Made by a program: the position numbers and the translations under genes
Notes under the pieces: generated by a model
Seen by the model: the letters and a program-made list of their open reading frames with translations, nothing else
What the model was told of the DNA's origin: nothing
Database searches by the model: none
Shown here: one piece after another, positions 45,171 through 54,132 of the stretch
Numbering within the stretch: the stretch's first letter is position 1
How the letters are laid out: every line of letters begins with the position of its first letter
NCBI RefSeq assembly: GCF_051251085.1
Contig: NZ_JBPCZH010000004.1
Span: forward strand, 264,099-328,098
Reading direction: 5' to 3'
DNA length: 64,000 nucleotides
Source: Cernens ardua
Lineage (GTDB): Bacteria; Pseudomonadota; Gammaproteobacteria; Pseudomonadales; Halomonadaceae

Positions 45171-46568
45171 ATGAGTTTATTCCGTAGAAAAAGAATTGAG
45201 GTCATGACTGATGGAGGTACTCAGCAGTCCCAATTGAACAAGGTGCTCAACAGCACTGACCTTGTGATGTTGGGCTTGGGTGCCATGGTGGGGACGGGTA
45301 TTTTCGTCTTGACTGGTATTGGTGCAGTATCGGCTGGCCCCGCGCTCTCTGTCTCTTTTCTGATCGCGGCGTTGGCATGTAGTTTGTCGGCACTTTGCTA
45401 CTCCGAATTTGCCTCAATGATTCCAGTGGCAGGTTCCGGTTACATTTACAGTTACGCCACGTTGGGAGAAATATTTGCCTGGGTGGTTGGCTGGAGTCTT
45501 CTGGCTGAATATGGCTTGGCTACGGCAGCCGTATCAGTCGGATGGTCGGGCTATTTTCAGGTTCTGTTGAGTAGTGTCGGGATGCATATCCCTATCGAAT
45601 TGACCGCTGCTCCCGGTGTAAGCAGTACCGGTCAGGAAACATGGTTCAACTTGCCTGCCTTTGTGATCATGATGGCAGTGACGTTACTACTGTCTCTTGG
45701 TATTCGTGAGTCCAAGCGGATCAACAACCTTTTGGTCTTTATCAAAGTGTTGGTGGTATTGATCGTGGTTGTGGTCGGGATGTTTTATATAAAGCCTTCC
45801 AATCTTCAGCCTTATGCCCCTTTTGGGATGTCCGGTATTTTCAGCGCGGCAGCGTTGGTCTTTTTCTCTTTTATCGGTTTTGATGCGGTTTCCTCTGCTG
45901 CTGAAGAGGTCAAGAATCCACAGCGTAGTCTTCCCATCGGTTTACTTGGATCCCTCGGGATTTGTGCGGTGCTCTATGCGTTGGTTGCACTGGTTTCAAC
46001 CGGTATTGTGCCTTTCCATGAATTTGCCGGGGTAAATGATCCCATCGCGCTTGTGTTTTCACGTGCCGGGGTTGCCTGGCTTCACTATCTGGTGAGTGTT
46101 GCTGCCGTATTGGGGATGTTGGCTGTGATTCTTGTCATGGCCTATGGCCTGACACGACTCACCTTTGCCATCTCTCGCGATGGTTTGCTACCCCAATGGC
46201 TTTCACGGGTAAACGATCGCCAGATTCCAGTGGCTTCCACGTGGGTGCTAGGCACGCTTTCAGCCTGTATTGCTGGCGTTGTACCGCTAGGCACGCTTGC
46301 TGAACTGATCAACATGGGCACATTGATGGCATTCATTCTGATGTCCGTTGCTGTACCGGTTTTACGCATTCGCCGGCCAGGGTTGAAACGAGCTTTCAAA
46401 ATGCCAATCCCTTTTGTGTTGGGGCCTGTCTCTGTTGTTATCTGTCTGATTCTGGCTTTCAGTCTTCCTCATGAAACATGGATTGCGTTTGTTGTGTGGC
46501 AGTTAATTGGCCTCGTGGTTTATTTTTGTTATTCGAGGCGCCATGCGATTCTTGCCAATCTAGAGTAA
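45171..46568 (+). CDS. APC-family amino acid permease (cationic amino-acid transporter-like)
   Basis: A 465-aa permease with about 12 transmembrane segments. The N-terminal GLGAMVGTGIFVLTGIGAVSAGPA is the unwound first helix typical of the APC superfamily, followed by YSEFASMIPVAGSGYIYSYATLGE and the central FFSFIGFDAVSSAAEEVKNPQRSLPIG. These motifs match the CAT/YfnA group that imports amino acids by proton symport; the substrate is unproven. The start ATG 45171 has GAGG 5 bp upstream. It ends at a strong terminator. Confidence 0.88.
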   Translation: MSLFRRKRIEVMTDGGTQQSQLNKVLNSTDLVMLGLGAMVGTGIFVLTGIGAVSAGPALSVSFLIAALACSLSALCYSEFASMIPVAGSGYIYSYATLGEIFAWVVGWSLLAEYGLATAAVSVGWSGYFQVLLSSVGMHIPIELTAAPGVSSTGQETWFNLPAFVIMMAVTLLLSLGIRESKRINNLLVFIKVLVVLIVVVVGMFYIKPSNLQPYAPFGMSGIFSAAALVFFSFIGFDAVSSAAEEVKNPQRSLPIGLLGSLGICAVLYALVALVSTGIVPFHEFAGVNDPIALVFSRAGVAWLHYLVSVAAVLGMLAVILVMAYGLTRLTFAISRDGLLPQWLSRVNDRQIPVASTWVLGTLSACIAGVVPLGTLAELINMGTLMAFILMSVAVPVLRIRRPGLKRAFKMPIPFVLGPVSVVICLILAFSLPHETWIAFVVWQLIGLVVYFCYSRRHAILANLE

Positions 46569-46618
46569 ACAGGGTGATTAGTCCTGTGTAGTAGAAGAAA
46601 CGTACTTGAAGAAACGCC

Positions 46619-46652
46619 AAAGGTATCGATTTTGAAATCGATACCTTTTTTG
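46619..46652 (+). terminator. Terminator of the amino-acid permease gene
   Basis: Stem aaaggtatcgattt with aaatcgatacctttt (46619-46632 with 46635-46649) and a T-run. Confidence 0.88.
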
Positions 46653-46775
46653 TTTGAGGGCGGTTCGTTCTCATCATTTGCACACTGACTGGCACTGAAA
46701 TTGCTTCCTTATACAGACGTTTTGTATGGGCATGACCACTTGGCGGAAATGCTTTGTCATATAGAGGAGTAATAC

Positions 46776-48083
46776 ATGGGGTCTGCAACTCACGCTAGCC
46801 ATTATCGTTATCGTATCTTTATGCTGTTGTTCACGATTGCTCTAATCAATTATATCGATCGAGGGGCACTCTCCTTCGCTGCCAATGATATTGCTGCGGA
46901 GTATCATTTCGATAAAGTACAGCTTGGCTCAGTGCTCAGTTATTTCGGCATTGGCTATCTGGTTGGCTCTGTTTGTGGCGGACTGTTGGCCGACTGGTTT
47001 GGTACCAGGCGTGTATGGCTTTATGCAGGCGTCCTATGGTCTCTGTTTGAAATTGCCTCCGCCTGGGCGGGCAATATTGGCGTTATGTTTTTCAGTGGCT
47101 CAGCATTAATGGGTTTCGCAGTGATTCGAGTCCTGTTTGGTCTTACAGAAGGGCCAGCCTATGCCTTGATGAACAAGGCCATTTCCCTTTGGGCGTCGGA
47201 TCATGAACGGGGCGTTGCGCTGGGAATCGGGTTGGTGAGCACGCAGGTAGGCGCTATGCTCACTGCTCCCATTGCCGTTGGATTGTTATTGCTGACTCAT
47301 GATTGGCGCCTGATGTTCCTGATTCTCGGTGTACTTTCACTGATCTCCATGGCCGTCTTTGCCTGGATGTATTCTGATACTCCACAGCGGCACCCACGAG
47401 TTTCCTCTCAGGAACGTGCGTTGCTGCGCAAAGGGCAGCGCCACTCGGAAGAAGATGCCGGCGCTTCTGTTCCCTGGTGGTATTTTTTTCGCAACCGCAC
47501 GCTGGTATTCAACGCGTTGGGATATTTCACCTTTTTGTATATCACTTTTACGCTAGCGACCTGGATGCCCAAATATCTGCAGGATAACTTTCACTACAAC
47601 TTGCATGCGCTCTGGTATGTGGCCATGATCCCGTGGAGTGGCGCCTGCATCACGGTCATTTTGGGTGGGAAAATTTCTGATTGGCTGTTAACGCGTTTTA
47701 ATAACTATCGTGTGGCCCGTAACCTGTTTGCGGCGATTTGCCTGCTGTTGACCGCTTGTTGCTTCATTTTGATCCCATGGGTGCATTCGGCATTTTCTGT
47801 TGTTCTTTTGATGATGCTGGGAAATGCTGTGAATGCGATGGTGAATAATGTGTATTGGTCTGTCGTTATTGATGTTAGCCCCAAAGGCTCAGTGGGTACC
47901 TTCAGTGGCATGACCCTCGGCGTGGCCGATTTGGCATCTATTCTTTCCCCGTTTTTGGGCGGTGTGCTGTCGCAATCCTATGGATACAGCGCCATCTTTG
48001 TTGTGACTGCATTCATCGCTCTATGCAGCATGTGTGCAATGCTCTTTTTGCAGCCTGAAAAACGTATCTTTGCCTCTGCGTAA
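46776..48083 (+). CDS. MFS transporter, anion:cation symporter (ACS) family
   Basis: A 435-aa major facilitator with 12 predicted helices. The first helix reads FTIALINYIDRGALSFAANDIA, the hallmark opening of the ACS family (glucarate, hexuronate and phthalate symporters). The loop LLADWFGTRRVWLYAG, the VIRVLFGLTEGPAYALMNKAISLW segment and SPKGSVGTFSGMTLG in the C-half follow. The likely substrate is an organic acid or sugar acid taken up with protons, but no catabolic genes are adjacent to specify it. A strong AGAGGAG precedes ATG 46776. Confidence 0.85.
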   Translation: MGSATHASHYRYRIFMLLFTIALINYIDRGALSFAANDIAAEYHFDKVQLGSVLSYFGIGYLVGSVCGGLLADWFGTRRVWLYAGVLWSLFEIASAWAGNIGVMFFSGSALMGFAVIRVLFGLTEGPAYALMNKAISLWASDHERGVALGIGLVSTQVGAMLTAPIAVGLLLLTHDWRLMFLILGVLSLISMAVFAWMYSDTPQRHPRVSSQERALLRKGQRHSEEDAGASVPWWYFFRNRTLVFNALGYFTFLYITFTLATWMPKYLQDNFHYNLHALWYVAMIPWSGACITVILGGKISDWLLTRFNNYRVARNLFAAICLLLTACCFILIPWVHSAFSVVLLMMLGNAVNAMVNNVYWSVVIDVSPKGSVGTFSGMTLGVADLASILSPFLGGVLSQSYGYSAIFVVTAFIALCSMCAMLFLQPEKRIFASA

Positions 48084-48181
48084 CTGCATATCTTGCCTTT
48101 CACCTTGTACTAAAAATATGCCGCTAGCCCCTTTAATCATTGCTATTGTTCAAAAGGGTCTTTTTAAACGTGGAGGTAATT

Positions 48182-48805
48182 ATGCGTCTTATTGGTCAGC
48201 TGAAGTCTCCGTATGTGCGGCGGACAGCCATCGCATTGCGTTATCTGGGCATTCCCTTTGAAAGTGAAGCGCTTTCCGTTTTTTCGGATCTGGAACGATT
48301 TTCCGCAATCAATCCTCTCCTGAAAGCGCCCACATTAGTGTGCGATGACGGAACAGTGTTGATGGATTCAACGTTGATTATCGATTATCTGTCGCAGAGT
48401 CACTCTACGAAAACATCATTGACGCCATCCTCTGATGCCCTTTGGCTCCAGGATGTTCGCTTGAATGGGTTGGCTCTCACTGCCACCGACAAAGCGGTAC
48501 AGCGTGTGTATGAAGATCGTCTCCGAGCGGAAGATAAGCGGGATGCCAAGTGGATCAAGCGAGTAGAAGGGCAATTGGAAAACGCCTGGAAGGAAATAGA
48601 TCAATTGTTGGGGCAATGGGATTCCACGCCTACAGATGTGTCTCTTTCAACGGGGGCGATTACAACGGCGGTGGCCTGGACGTTCTCGACCCACCTTTTG
48701 CCTGAGGTTATTTCTGAATGGTTGCTACCCAATGTAAATCAGTGGGTAGCCACAGTGGAGGCCTTGCCGCTATTCAAAGCGTTCGCTTTTCCTGTTGAAG
48801 AATAA
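48182..48805 (+). CDS. Glutathione S-transferase family protein
   Basis: A 207-aa protein with an N-terminal thioredoxin-like GST domain (LIGQLKSPYVRRTAIALRYLGIPFE, then KAPTLVCDDGTVLMDSTLIIDYL, where the Asp-Ser pair binds the glutathione gamma-glutamyl end) and a helical C-terminal domain. Substrate unknown. The start ATG 48182 has a strong GGAGG; the open frame extends to 48140. It follows the ACS transporter by about 100 bp on the same strand and might be co-transcribed with it. Confidence 0.87.
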   Translation: MRLIGQLKSPYVRRTAIALRYLGIPFESEALSVFSDLERFSAINPLLKAPTLVCDDGTVLMDSTLIIDYLSQSHSTKTSLTPSSDALWLQDVRLNGLALTATDKAVQRVYEDRLRAEDKRDAKWIKRVEGQLENAWKEIDQLLGQWDSTPTDVSLSTGAITTAVAWTFSTHLLPEVISEWLLPNVNQWVATVEALPLFKAFAFPVEE

Positions 48806-49343
48806 TGTTCTGAGGGGCTCCTCTTTCTTCGTCCGGTAGGGGAGCCATTAAAAAATGCACTTGATATCCTGTGAATAACTTGTGAAATTGCTGCTTGTTT
48901 TTTGTGTGCAAATAAAAATAACAAGTATATTTGGCTCAAAAAATCCCCTAATAACACGTGTTTCAGGCAGATACATTCGGTGGATAAATACTTAATTTTT
49001 GGAAGTATGGACAGGAGTGTGAATCTACACTATATAGTGTAGAGTATGTGTAATAATTACTACATATGGTATAATATCTTGATGGCAAGAAGATGATTTT
49101 GATACCGTTGTCAAGTAATTTTTTTATAGATTAGTCTCTTTTTCGGAGACAAATTTTCAACACAAGTTTTCTCCGAGGCATGTTAGTTTATACCGCTGTA
49201 TAACAACGGTAATTTTCACCTGACAGGCCTCTGTTTTCCCATACAACACAACACTGCTGCTTGCTTCACCGGCTTTCTTTGAAGGCATTGGTTTAGGACT
49301 TGCTCGAGCAGCAATGATTGACACGATAAGGACTCAGGACGCA
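48806..49343. other. Regulatory region upstream of nrdA
   Basis: About 540 bp. The left part has a possible hairpin after the GST gene (ggctcc with ggagcc, near 48818-48846). Two NrdR boxes lie at 49025-49042 and 49057-49074, leaving a long leader of about 270 bp before nrdA. No other RNA feature was recognised. Confidence 0.6.
49025..49074 (+). promoter_or_regulatory. Tandem NrdR boxes upstream of nrdA
   Basis: The first box is a perfect palindrome, acactatatagtgt at 49027-49040, matching the NrdR consensus. A weaker box (actacatatggtat, about 49059-49072) lies 32 bp further, three helical turns, the spacing expected for paired NrdR boxes. NrdR represses ribonucleotide reductase genes when dATP is high. 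Confidence 0.75.
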
Positions 49344-51674
49344 ATGACGACAACAACGGTTGAACAAAACACTGTGGCTCAATCTGCTGTTATGGTCGTA
49401 AAGGATGGTGGCAAACGTCAGATGCCTTTCGATCCTGCGCGTCTCGACCGCTATCTGACCCGCATTCAGGCAGAATTCCCTGATCTGGATGTTAGCGATT
49501 ATCGCCGCAAGGTGTTCAGTTTCATTGAGCGTCGTGAACAGATTAACGCCGACGACATGGTGAGCTATCTGATTCGTGAAGCTGAATCACGTACAGATGT
49601 CGCAACGCCAGAGTGGGAATTGTTTGCTGCCCGTCTTTACCTGAATCGGCTGTATAAAAAAGCGAGCAAAAACCGTTTTTACAACGATGATGACAAGTAT
49701 GGCTCCTATGTCGGCTTGCAGGAAAGCCTCGGTGAACGCGGTATCTACTCAGGGGATATTCTGCGTAACTACTCCAAGGATGAGTTGGTTGACGCCGGCA
49801 AGATGATCGAGCCCGAGCGTGACAAGCTCTTTACCTACAATGGTCTGTACCTGTTGGCGACGCGCTATCTGGCGACCGACCATACGCGTAATGTGTATGA
49901 ACTTCCGCAGGAACGTTGGCTAACCATTGCGCTCTACCTGATGCAGAATGAACCGCGTGAGCGCCGTATGCATTTGGTACGTGAGGCCTACTGGGCGCTG
50001 TCCAACCTGTACATGACCGTTGCAACACCTACGCTGGCCAATGCCGGCAAGATCGGCGGCCAGTTGTCCAGCTGCTTTATCGATACGGTAGATGACAGTC
50101 TGCAGGGTATCTATGACAGCAACACCGACGTTGCTCGTGTTTCCAAACACGGTGGGGGTGTGGGCGCTTATCTGGGCTATGTGCGTAGCTCCGGTTCTTC
50201 TATTCGTGGTGTGCCCAACTCCAGTGGTGGCGTGGTGCCGTGGGTCAAGCAGCTTAACAACACGGCTGTCAGCGTTGACCAGTTGGGGCAACGTAAAGGT
50301 GCCATCGCGGTATACCTTGATGTTTGGCATCGTGACATCGAAGCCTTCCTTGATCTCCGTTTGAATAATGGTGATCAGCGTTTGCGTGCCCATGACATCT
50401 TCACCTCAGTTTGTATTCCTGATCTCTTCATGGAAAAGGTCGAGAGCCGTGGTGACTGGTACCTGTTCGATCCGCATGAAGTGAAGGCCGTTAAAGGCTG
50501 GTACCTACAGGACTTCTATGACGAACAGCGTGGTCGTGGTACTTTCCGCGAAAAATACGAAGAGCTGGTTGCGGATGAACGTATCAGCCGCAAGATCGTC
50601 AAGGCGATCGATATCTTCAAGCGCATCATGATCAGTCAGCTGGAAACCGGTAACCCCTTCATGTTCTATCGCGATCAGGTGAATCGCATGAACCCGAACA
50701 AACATGAAGGGATGGTGTATTCCAGCAACCTGTGCACTGAAATTCTTCAGAACATGAGTCCGACTCGTTTGATTCAGGAAGTGATCAGCGGTGATCAGAT
50801 CGTCATTTCCAAGAAAGCCGGTGATTTTGTCGTCTGTAACCTTTCGTCCATCAACCTTGGGCGTGCCGTGGTAGCAGAGTCCGATGATCTGGTAAACCCG
50901 GATGTATTGGAGCGCCTGATCAATATCGAAGTCCGCATGCTTGATAACGTTATTGATCTTAACGTTCTTCCTGTGCCACAAGCCACGATCACTAACCACA
51001 AGTACCGTGCCATTGGGCTCGGAACATTCGGTTGGCACCATCTGTTGGCGCTGAAGGGGATCGAGTGGAACTCCCCTGAAGCAGAAGACTATTGTGATGC
51101 TCTTTATGAACGCATCAACTATCTGGCTATCAAGGCCAGCATGGAGCTTGCGAAGGAAAAAGGTAGCTATAAAGTCTTTAAAGGTAGTGACTGGCATACG
51201 GGCGAATACTTCGAGCGTCGCCAGTACGACAGTGATGAATGGCAGACACTGGCTGCCAATGTGGCTGAGTTCGGTGTGCGTAATGCCTACTTGCTGGCAG
51301 TGGCGCCTAACATGAGTACAGCGCAGATTGCCGGGTCTACAGCTTCCATCGATCCAATTTATAGCGTGTTCTATTACGAAGAGAAAAAGGACTATCGTCG
51401 TCCTGTTGTGGCACCAGAACTTTCTCTGGACACTTACTCTTTCTATGAGAAAGGCGCCTACAAAGTCGATCAGTTTGCCAGTGTTCGTCAGAATGGTCGT
51501 CGGCAACGGCACGTGGATCAGTCCATCAGCTTCAACTTCTATGTGCCGAGCAGCATTCGCGCAAGTACCCTGCTTGATCTGCACATGACAGCATGGAAAG
51601 AGGGGCTGAAGACCACGTATTACGTGCGTTCGAATGATATGGATATCGCCGAGTGCGAATGGTGCTCCAGCTGA
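49344..51674 (+). CDS. nrdA: Class I ribonucleoside-diphosphate reductase, alpha subunit
   Basis: A 776-aa catalytic subunit that reduces ribonucleotides to deoxyribonucleotides. The N-terminal ATP-cone (VVKDGGKRQMPFDPARLDRYL to about residue 100) is the dATP activity switch. Active-site cysteines are in GGQLSSCFIDT, NLCTEI and CNLSSINL. The C-terminus ends with an ECEWCSS redox pair. The start at 49344 follows AAGGACTCAGGACGCA; ATG 49314 is also in frame. A weak hairpin lies between it and nrdB. An antisense open frame of 421 codons covers its 3' half and is a shadow. Confidence 0.96.
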   Translation: MTTTTVEQNTVAQSAVMVVKDGGKRQMPFDPARLDRYLTRIQAEFPDLDVSDYRRKVFSFIERREQINADDMVSYLIREAESRTDVATPEWELFAARLYLNRLYKKASKNRFYNDDDKYGSYVGLQESLGERGIYSGDILRNYSKDELVDAGKMIEPERDKLFTYNGLYLLATRYLATDHTRNVYELPQERWLTIALYLMQNEPRERRMHLVREAYWALSNLYMTVATPTLANAGKIGGQLSSCFIDTVDDSLQGIYDSNTDVARVSKHGGGVGAYLGYVRSSGSSIRGVPNSSGGVVPWVKQLNNTAVSVDQLGQRKGAIAVYLDVWHRDIEAFLDLRLNNGDQRLRAHDIFTSVCIPDLFMEKVESRGDWYLFDPHEVKAVKGWYLQDFYDEQRGRGTFREKYEELVADERISRKIVKAIDIFKRIMISQLETGNPFMFYRDQVNRMNPNKHEGMVYSSNLCTEILQNMSPTRLIQEVISGDQIVISKKAGDFVVCNLSSINLGRAVVAESDDLVNPDVLERLINIEVRMLDNVIDLNVLPVPQATITNHKYRAIGLGTFGWHHLLALKGIEWNSPEAEDYCDALYERINYLAIKASMELAKEKGSYKVFKGSDWHTGEYFERRQYDSDEWQTLAANVAEFGVRNAYLLAVAPNMSTAQIAGSTASIDPIYSVFYYEEKKDYRRPVVAPELSLDTYSFYEKGAYKVDQFASVRQNGRRQRHVDQSISFNFYVPSSIRASTLLDLHMTAWKEGLKTTYYVRSNDMDIAECEWCSS

Positions 51675-51712
51675 TCCCGTAAGAAGCGGGTCATATCCAT
51701 GTGCAATAAACG

Positions 51713-51740
51713 GCCCTTCCTTTAAGAAGGGCTTTGCTGT
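51713..51740 (+). terminator. Weak hairpin between nrdA and nrdB
   Basis: gcccttc (51713-51719) pairs with gaagggc (51726-51732), followed by tttgctgtgttt. With its interrupted T-run it may only attenuate transcription, reducing nrdB relative to nrdA. Confidence 0.55.
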
Positions 51741-51929
51741 GTTTATCGAATTACCAAGCCGGGCTGTCATTATTACAGCTTAAATGTCGGGCTTGAATTG
51801 CCATTGAAAGATGGTCCGATTAAATGGATCCGGAAAGGATCACCCATACATCTTTAATACGCTGATAGCTACCGGCCCATGGGCATTATCTGGTCCTCAG
51901 CGTTGGTTAGTTTCCAGGACAGGAATCCC

Positions 51930-52982
51930 ATGACTTCCATTTCATCTCAGCAGTTGGATCGTATCAAGATCCTCGAACCGCTTAATCCCAACCGTTCAAC
52001 CGGTATTATCAATGGTAAGGCGAGCGGCGTGCTCAACTGGAACGATATCCCGTATCCTTCGTTCTACCGTGCCTATAAAGAGCTCTCGACCAACTACTGG
52101 ATCCCTGATGAAGTTGACATGAAAGGGGATGCCAAGCAGTACGGTGAACTGTCTGCACGCGAGAAGTACGCGTATGACGCTATCATTGGCCTGTTGGCTA
52201 CGTTGGATTCACCGCAGACACGTTTTATCTACAACGTTGCCGAATACATCACTGATCCCGCTGCACACGCAAATGCTGCCATCATCGGTCAGCAGGAAGT
52301 AATTCATAATGAAAGTTACTCTTATGTATTGGCTTCCATTACCGATTTGCAGAACCAAAATCGTGTTTTTGATCTGGCACGCACGCATCCGACCATCATT
52401 GAGCGTAATCAGCCGATCATGGAGTCCTACAATGACTTCATGAATGCAAAAACGCCGATGAATCTGGTGAAGTCGTTGATTCAATCTTCCATTCTGGAAG
52501 GGATTAACTTCTATTCCGGGTTTGCCTATTTCTATAATCTGGTACGCCAGAACCGCATGACGGGAACGGGTAAGATCATCAGCTTTATCAATCGCGACGA
52601 GTTGGCACACTCCAAGTTCATCAGTGAGCTGATCCGTGCCATTATCGGGGAAAATGAGTTCCTGCAAGGGGATGAGCTGACGGAATATACCCACAATGCC
52701 TTTGCCCATGCGATTGATCTGGAAACCAAGTGGTCTTCCGAAGTACTGGATGGCATTGATGGTATCGATATTGACGAAATGGTGAATTACGTCAAGTATC
52801 GCGCCAACAAGATGGCCGGTATGTTGGGTATCGAAAAAATCTATACCGAAAGCAATGACAACGTCATGCCATGGATCAAGGCATACGCAGACAACTTCAC
52901 TGAAACCAAAACCGATTTCTTTGAAATGCGTAACGCCAGTTATAAAAAAACCAACCTGGATAATGGCTTCGACGATCTGTAA
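51930..52982 (+). CDS. nrdB: Class I ribonucleoside-diphosphate reductase, beta subunit
   Basis: A 350-aa radical-generating subunit. All metal ligands and the radical tyrosine are present: Asp93 in LDSPQ, Glu123 and His126 in QQEVIHNESY with Tyr130 as the radical residue, Glu190 in LEGINFY, and Glu224/His227 in RDELAHSKF. It therefore looks like a tyrosyl-radical subunit with a two-metal centre; whether iron or manganese cannot be seen. The start ATG 51930 has AGGACAGGAA upstream. A flavodoxin and a thioredoxin-like gene follow within 60 bp, which is unusual for a class Ia system and recalls the NrdI partnership of class Ib enzymes. Confidence 0.95.
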   Translation: MTSISSQQLDRIKILEPLNPNRSTGIINGKASGVLNWNDIPYPSFYRAYKELSTNYWIPDEVDMKGDAKQYGELSAREKYAYDAIIGLLATLDSPQTRFIYNVAEYITDPAAHANAAIIGQQEVIHNESYSYVLASITDLQNQNRVFDLARTHPTIIERNQPIMESYNDFMNAKTPMNLVKSLIQSSILEGINFYSGFAYFYNLVRQNRMTGTGKIISFINRDELAHSKFISELIRAIIGENEFLQGDELTEYTHNAFAHAIDLETKWSSEVLDGIDGIDIDEMVNYVKYRANKMAGMLGIEKIYTESNDNVMPWIKAYADNFTETKTDFFEMRNASYKKTNLDNGFDDL

Positions 52983-53033
52983 AAGCGACTGGTATGGCTC
53001 GCGTAGGATGCGTTGGGATAAAAGGTATCTGTC

Positions 53034-53525
53034 ATGAAGCTTTTGCTTGCCTATGACTCATTAAGCGGCAATACCAGGGAAGTGGCCCAGCAGATCAAAA
53101 CAGAAGCAGAGCATCTTGGGCATAAGGTCACGGAGATTTACGTGACAATCGAGTCCTTGGGCGACGTTGTTCCGTTACCGTTTACAGAAGATACCTTTGA
53201 TCTCTATTTATTGGGATCATGGAGTTCCAACTCTGGTCGTACTCCCCCGGAAATGAAGGAATTCATTGCCGAATTGTATGATCAGATAGGAAAGCCACAG
53301 CATGTTGCCGTTTTTGGAACGGGTGAAACCCAGTGGGGGGAGGAGTTCTACTGTGGCGCAGCCAAACGTATGGCCGCTTTTTTCGCATCTCGTTATCCAC
53401 GGTTGGAAATTGAACAAATGCCTCATGGAGAAAGAGACCATGTGGCTATTACCGAGTGGACCCAACAGGTTCTCTCATCAAGGAGCAAGCAGCTAAATGA
53501 ACACGCTCAACATTACCTCGCCTGA
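53034..53525 (+). CDS. Flavodoxin-like protein in the ribonucleotide reductase operon
   Basis: A 163-aa flavodoxin. The FMN phosphate loop YDSLSGNTREVAQQI is at residues 7-21, followed by LYLLGSWSSNSGRTPPEMKEF and VAVFGTGETQWGEEFYCGA, the typical flavin-contacting loops of short-chain flavodoxins. Its position immediately behind nrdB, 51 bp after its stop, suggests it supplies electrons or oxidant for assembling the NrdB metal-radical centre, as NrdI does in class Ib systems. It is longer than typical NrdI and closer to true flavodoxin. It overlaps the next gene by 29 bp. The start has AAGG upstream. Confidence 0.85.
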   Translation: MKLLLAYDSLSGNTREVAQQIKTEAEHLGHKVTEIYVTIESLGDVVPLPFTEDTFDLYLLGSWSSNSGRTPPEMKEFIAELYDQIGKPQHVAVFGTGETQWGEEFYCGAAKRMAAFFASRYPRLEIEQMPHGERDHVAITEWTQQVLSSRSKQLNEHAQHYLA

Positions 53526-53823
53526 AGAATTCAGCGCTGCACTGGAAGAGCATCCCCAGTTGTTGGTGGACTTCTATAAGGATGATTGTCCTGGCTGCAA
53601 AATGCTGGACCTGTCGTTGGGTAAATTTGCTGTGACGCCGGCCGCTGAGGGAGTAACACTCGCCAAAGTGAAGCTGGAAGTGATTGGTGAAGAGTTCTTT
53701 TTCTCACACCGCCTACGTCAAACCCCAACATTGTTGTATTTCCATAACGGTGAAGAAGCGGGGCGTTCCGCTGGTTTCGTTCCTCCGGCCAGGATCGAAT
53801 CTCTGGTCAAGGAAACTGCCTGA
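53497..53823 (+). CDS. Thioredoxin-like protein (CPGC) in the ribonucleotide reductase operon
   Basis: A 108-aa thioredoxin-fold protein with active site DDCPGCKML (Cys31 and Cys34) and the cis-Pro in LRQTPTLLYF. CPGC differs from the CGPC of standard thioredoxin, so its reduction potential or partners may differ. The first 28 bases overlap the end of the flavodoxin frame, implying translational coupling; AAGGAG lies 11 bp before ATG 53497. A role as the reductant that re-reduces NrdA cysteines is likely from context. It ends just before a strong terminator. Confidence 0.87.
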   Translation: MNTLNITSPEEFSAALEEHPQLLVDFYKDDCPGCKMLDLSLGKFAVTPAAEGVTLAKVKLEVIGEEFFFSHRLRQTPTLLYFHNGEEAGRSAGFVPPARIESLVKETA

Positions 53824-53857
53824 TCTTACAGCGTGATCAGGGCAGTTTATTTTCTGG

Positions 53858-53882
53858 AAGCCCTCTTTTTGAGGGCTTTTTG
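53858..53882 (+). terminator. Terminator of the nrdAB operon
   Basis: Perfect 8-bp stem aagccctc/gagggctt with a 5-T loop and following T residues. Confidence 0.9.
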
Positions 53883-53933
53883 CGTCTGTATCCTACGCGG
53901 CGCTTTTAAACTTATTTTTATCTTAACTTTTTA

Positions 53934-53952
53934 GATGAGAATTTTTATCATT
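53934..53952 (+). promoter_or_regulatory. Fur box of sRNA A
   Basis: The 15-bp core tgagaatttttatca (53936-53950) matches the 7-1-7 Fur pattern TGATAATnATTATCA at 12 of 14 specified positions. It ends 6 bp before the -35 element of sRNA A, as expected for iron repression. Confidence 0.75.
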
Positions 53953-53956
53953 AGTG

Positions 53957-53985
53957 TTGATTTATCATTTGCCATGACCTACTAT
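53957..53985 (+). promoter_or_regulatory. Sigma-70 promoter of sRNA A
   Basis: -35 ttgatt (53957-53962), 17-bp spacer, -10 tactat (53980-53985); transcription should begin near 53992. Confidence 0.78.
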
Positions 53986-53991
53986 GAATCC

Positions 53992-54118
53992 ATGATGTTT
54001 GCCAAGCATCATATTTGCTATCAGTGAACACCCGTTCATGCAACGTTGTTCATGCATAGCATCTCCTCATCAAGCTAGTCACGGTCTATTTACCGCTCCC
54101 TTGGGAGCGGTTTTTTTT
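53992..54118 (+). ncRNA. Fur-regulated small RNA A (PrrF-like)
   Basis: A predicted transcript of about 127 nt with its own sigma-70 promoter and Fur box and a final terminator at 54092-54118 (ccgctccc/gggagcgg with eight T). It shares two blocks with sRNA B: an 18-nt identical 5' block (53993-54010) and a 31-nt identical core (54057-54087, beginning tagcatctcctcatcaagc). The core is unpaired-looking and C/U-rich, as in target-pairing regions. Two adjacent paralogues with Fur boxes is the design of Pseudomonas PrrF1/PrrF2, which repress iron-containing proteins in iron shortage. No coding frame is conserved between the copies. Confidence 0.75.
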
Positions 54119-54132
54119 GCTTACTCAAATTT

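Noticed and set aside
50505..51770. A 421-codon open frame on the minus strand
   Set aside because: It lies wholly opposite nrdA, whose frame has all family motifs. Long antisense frames arise from codon bias; there is no family resemblance or ribosome binding site.
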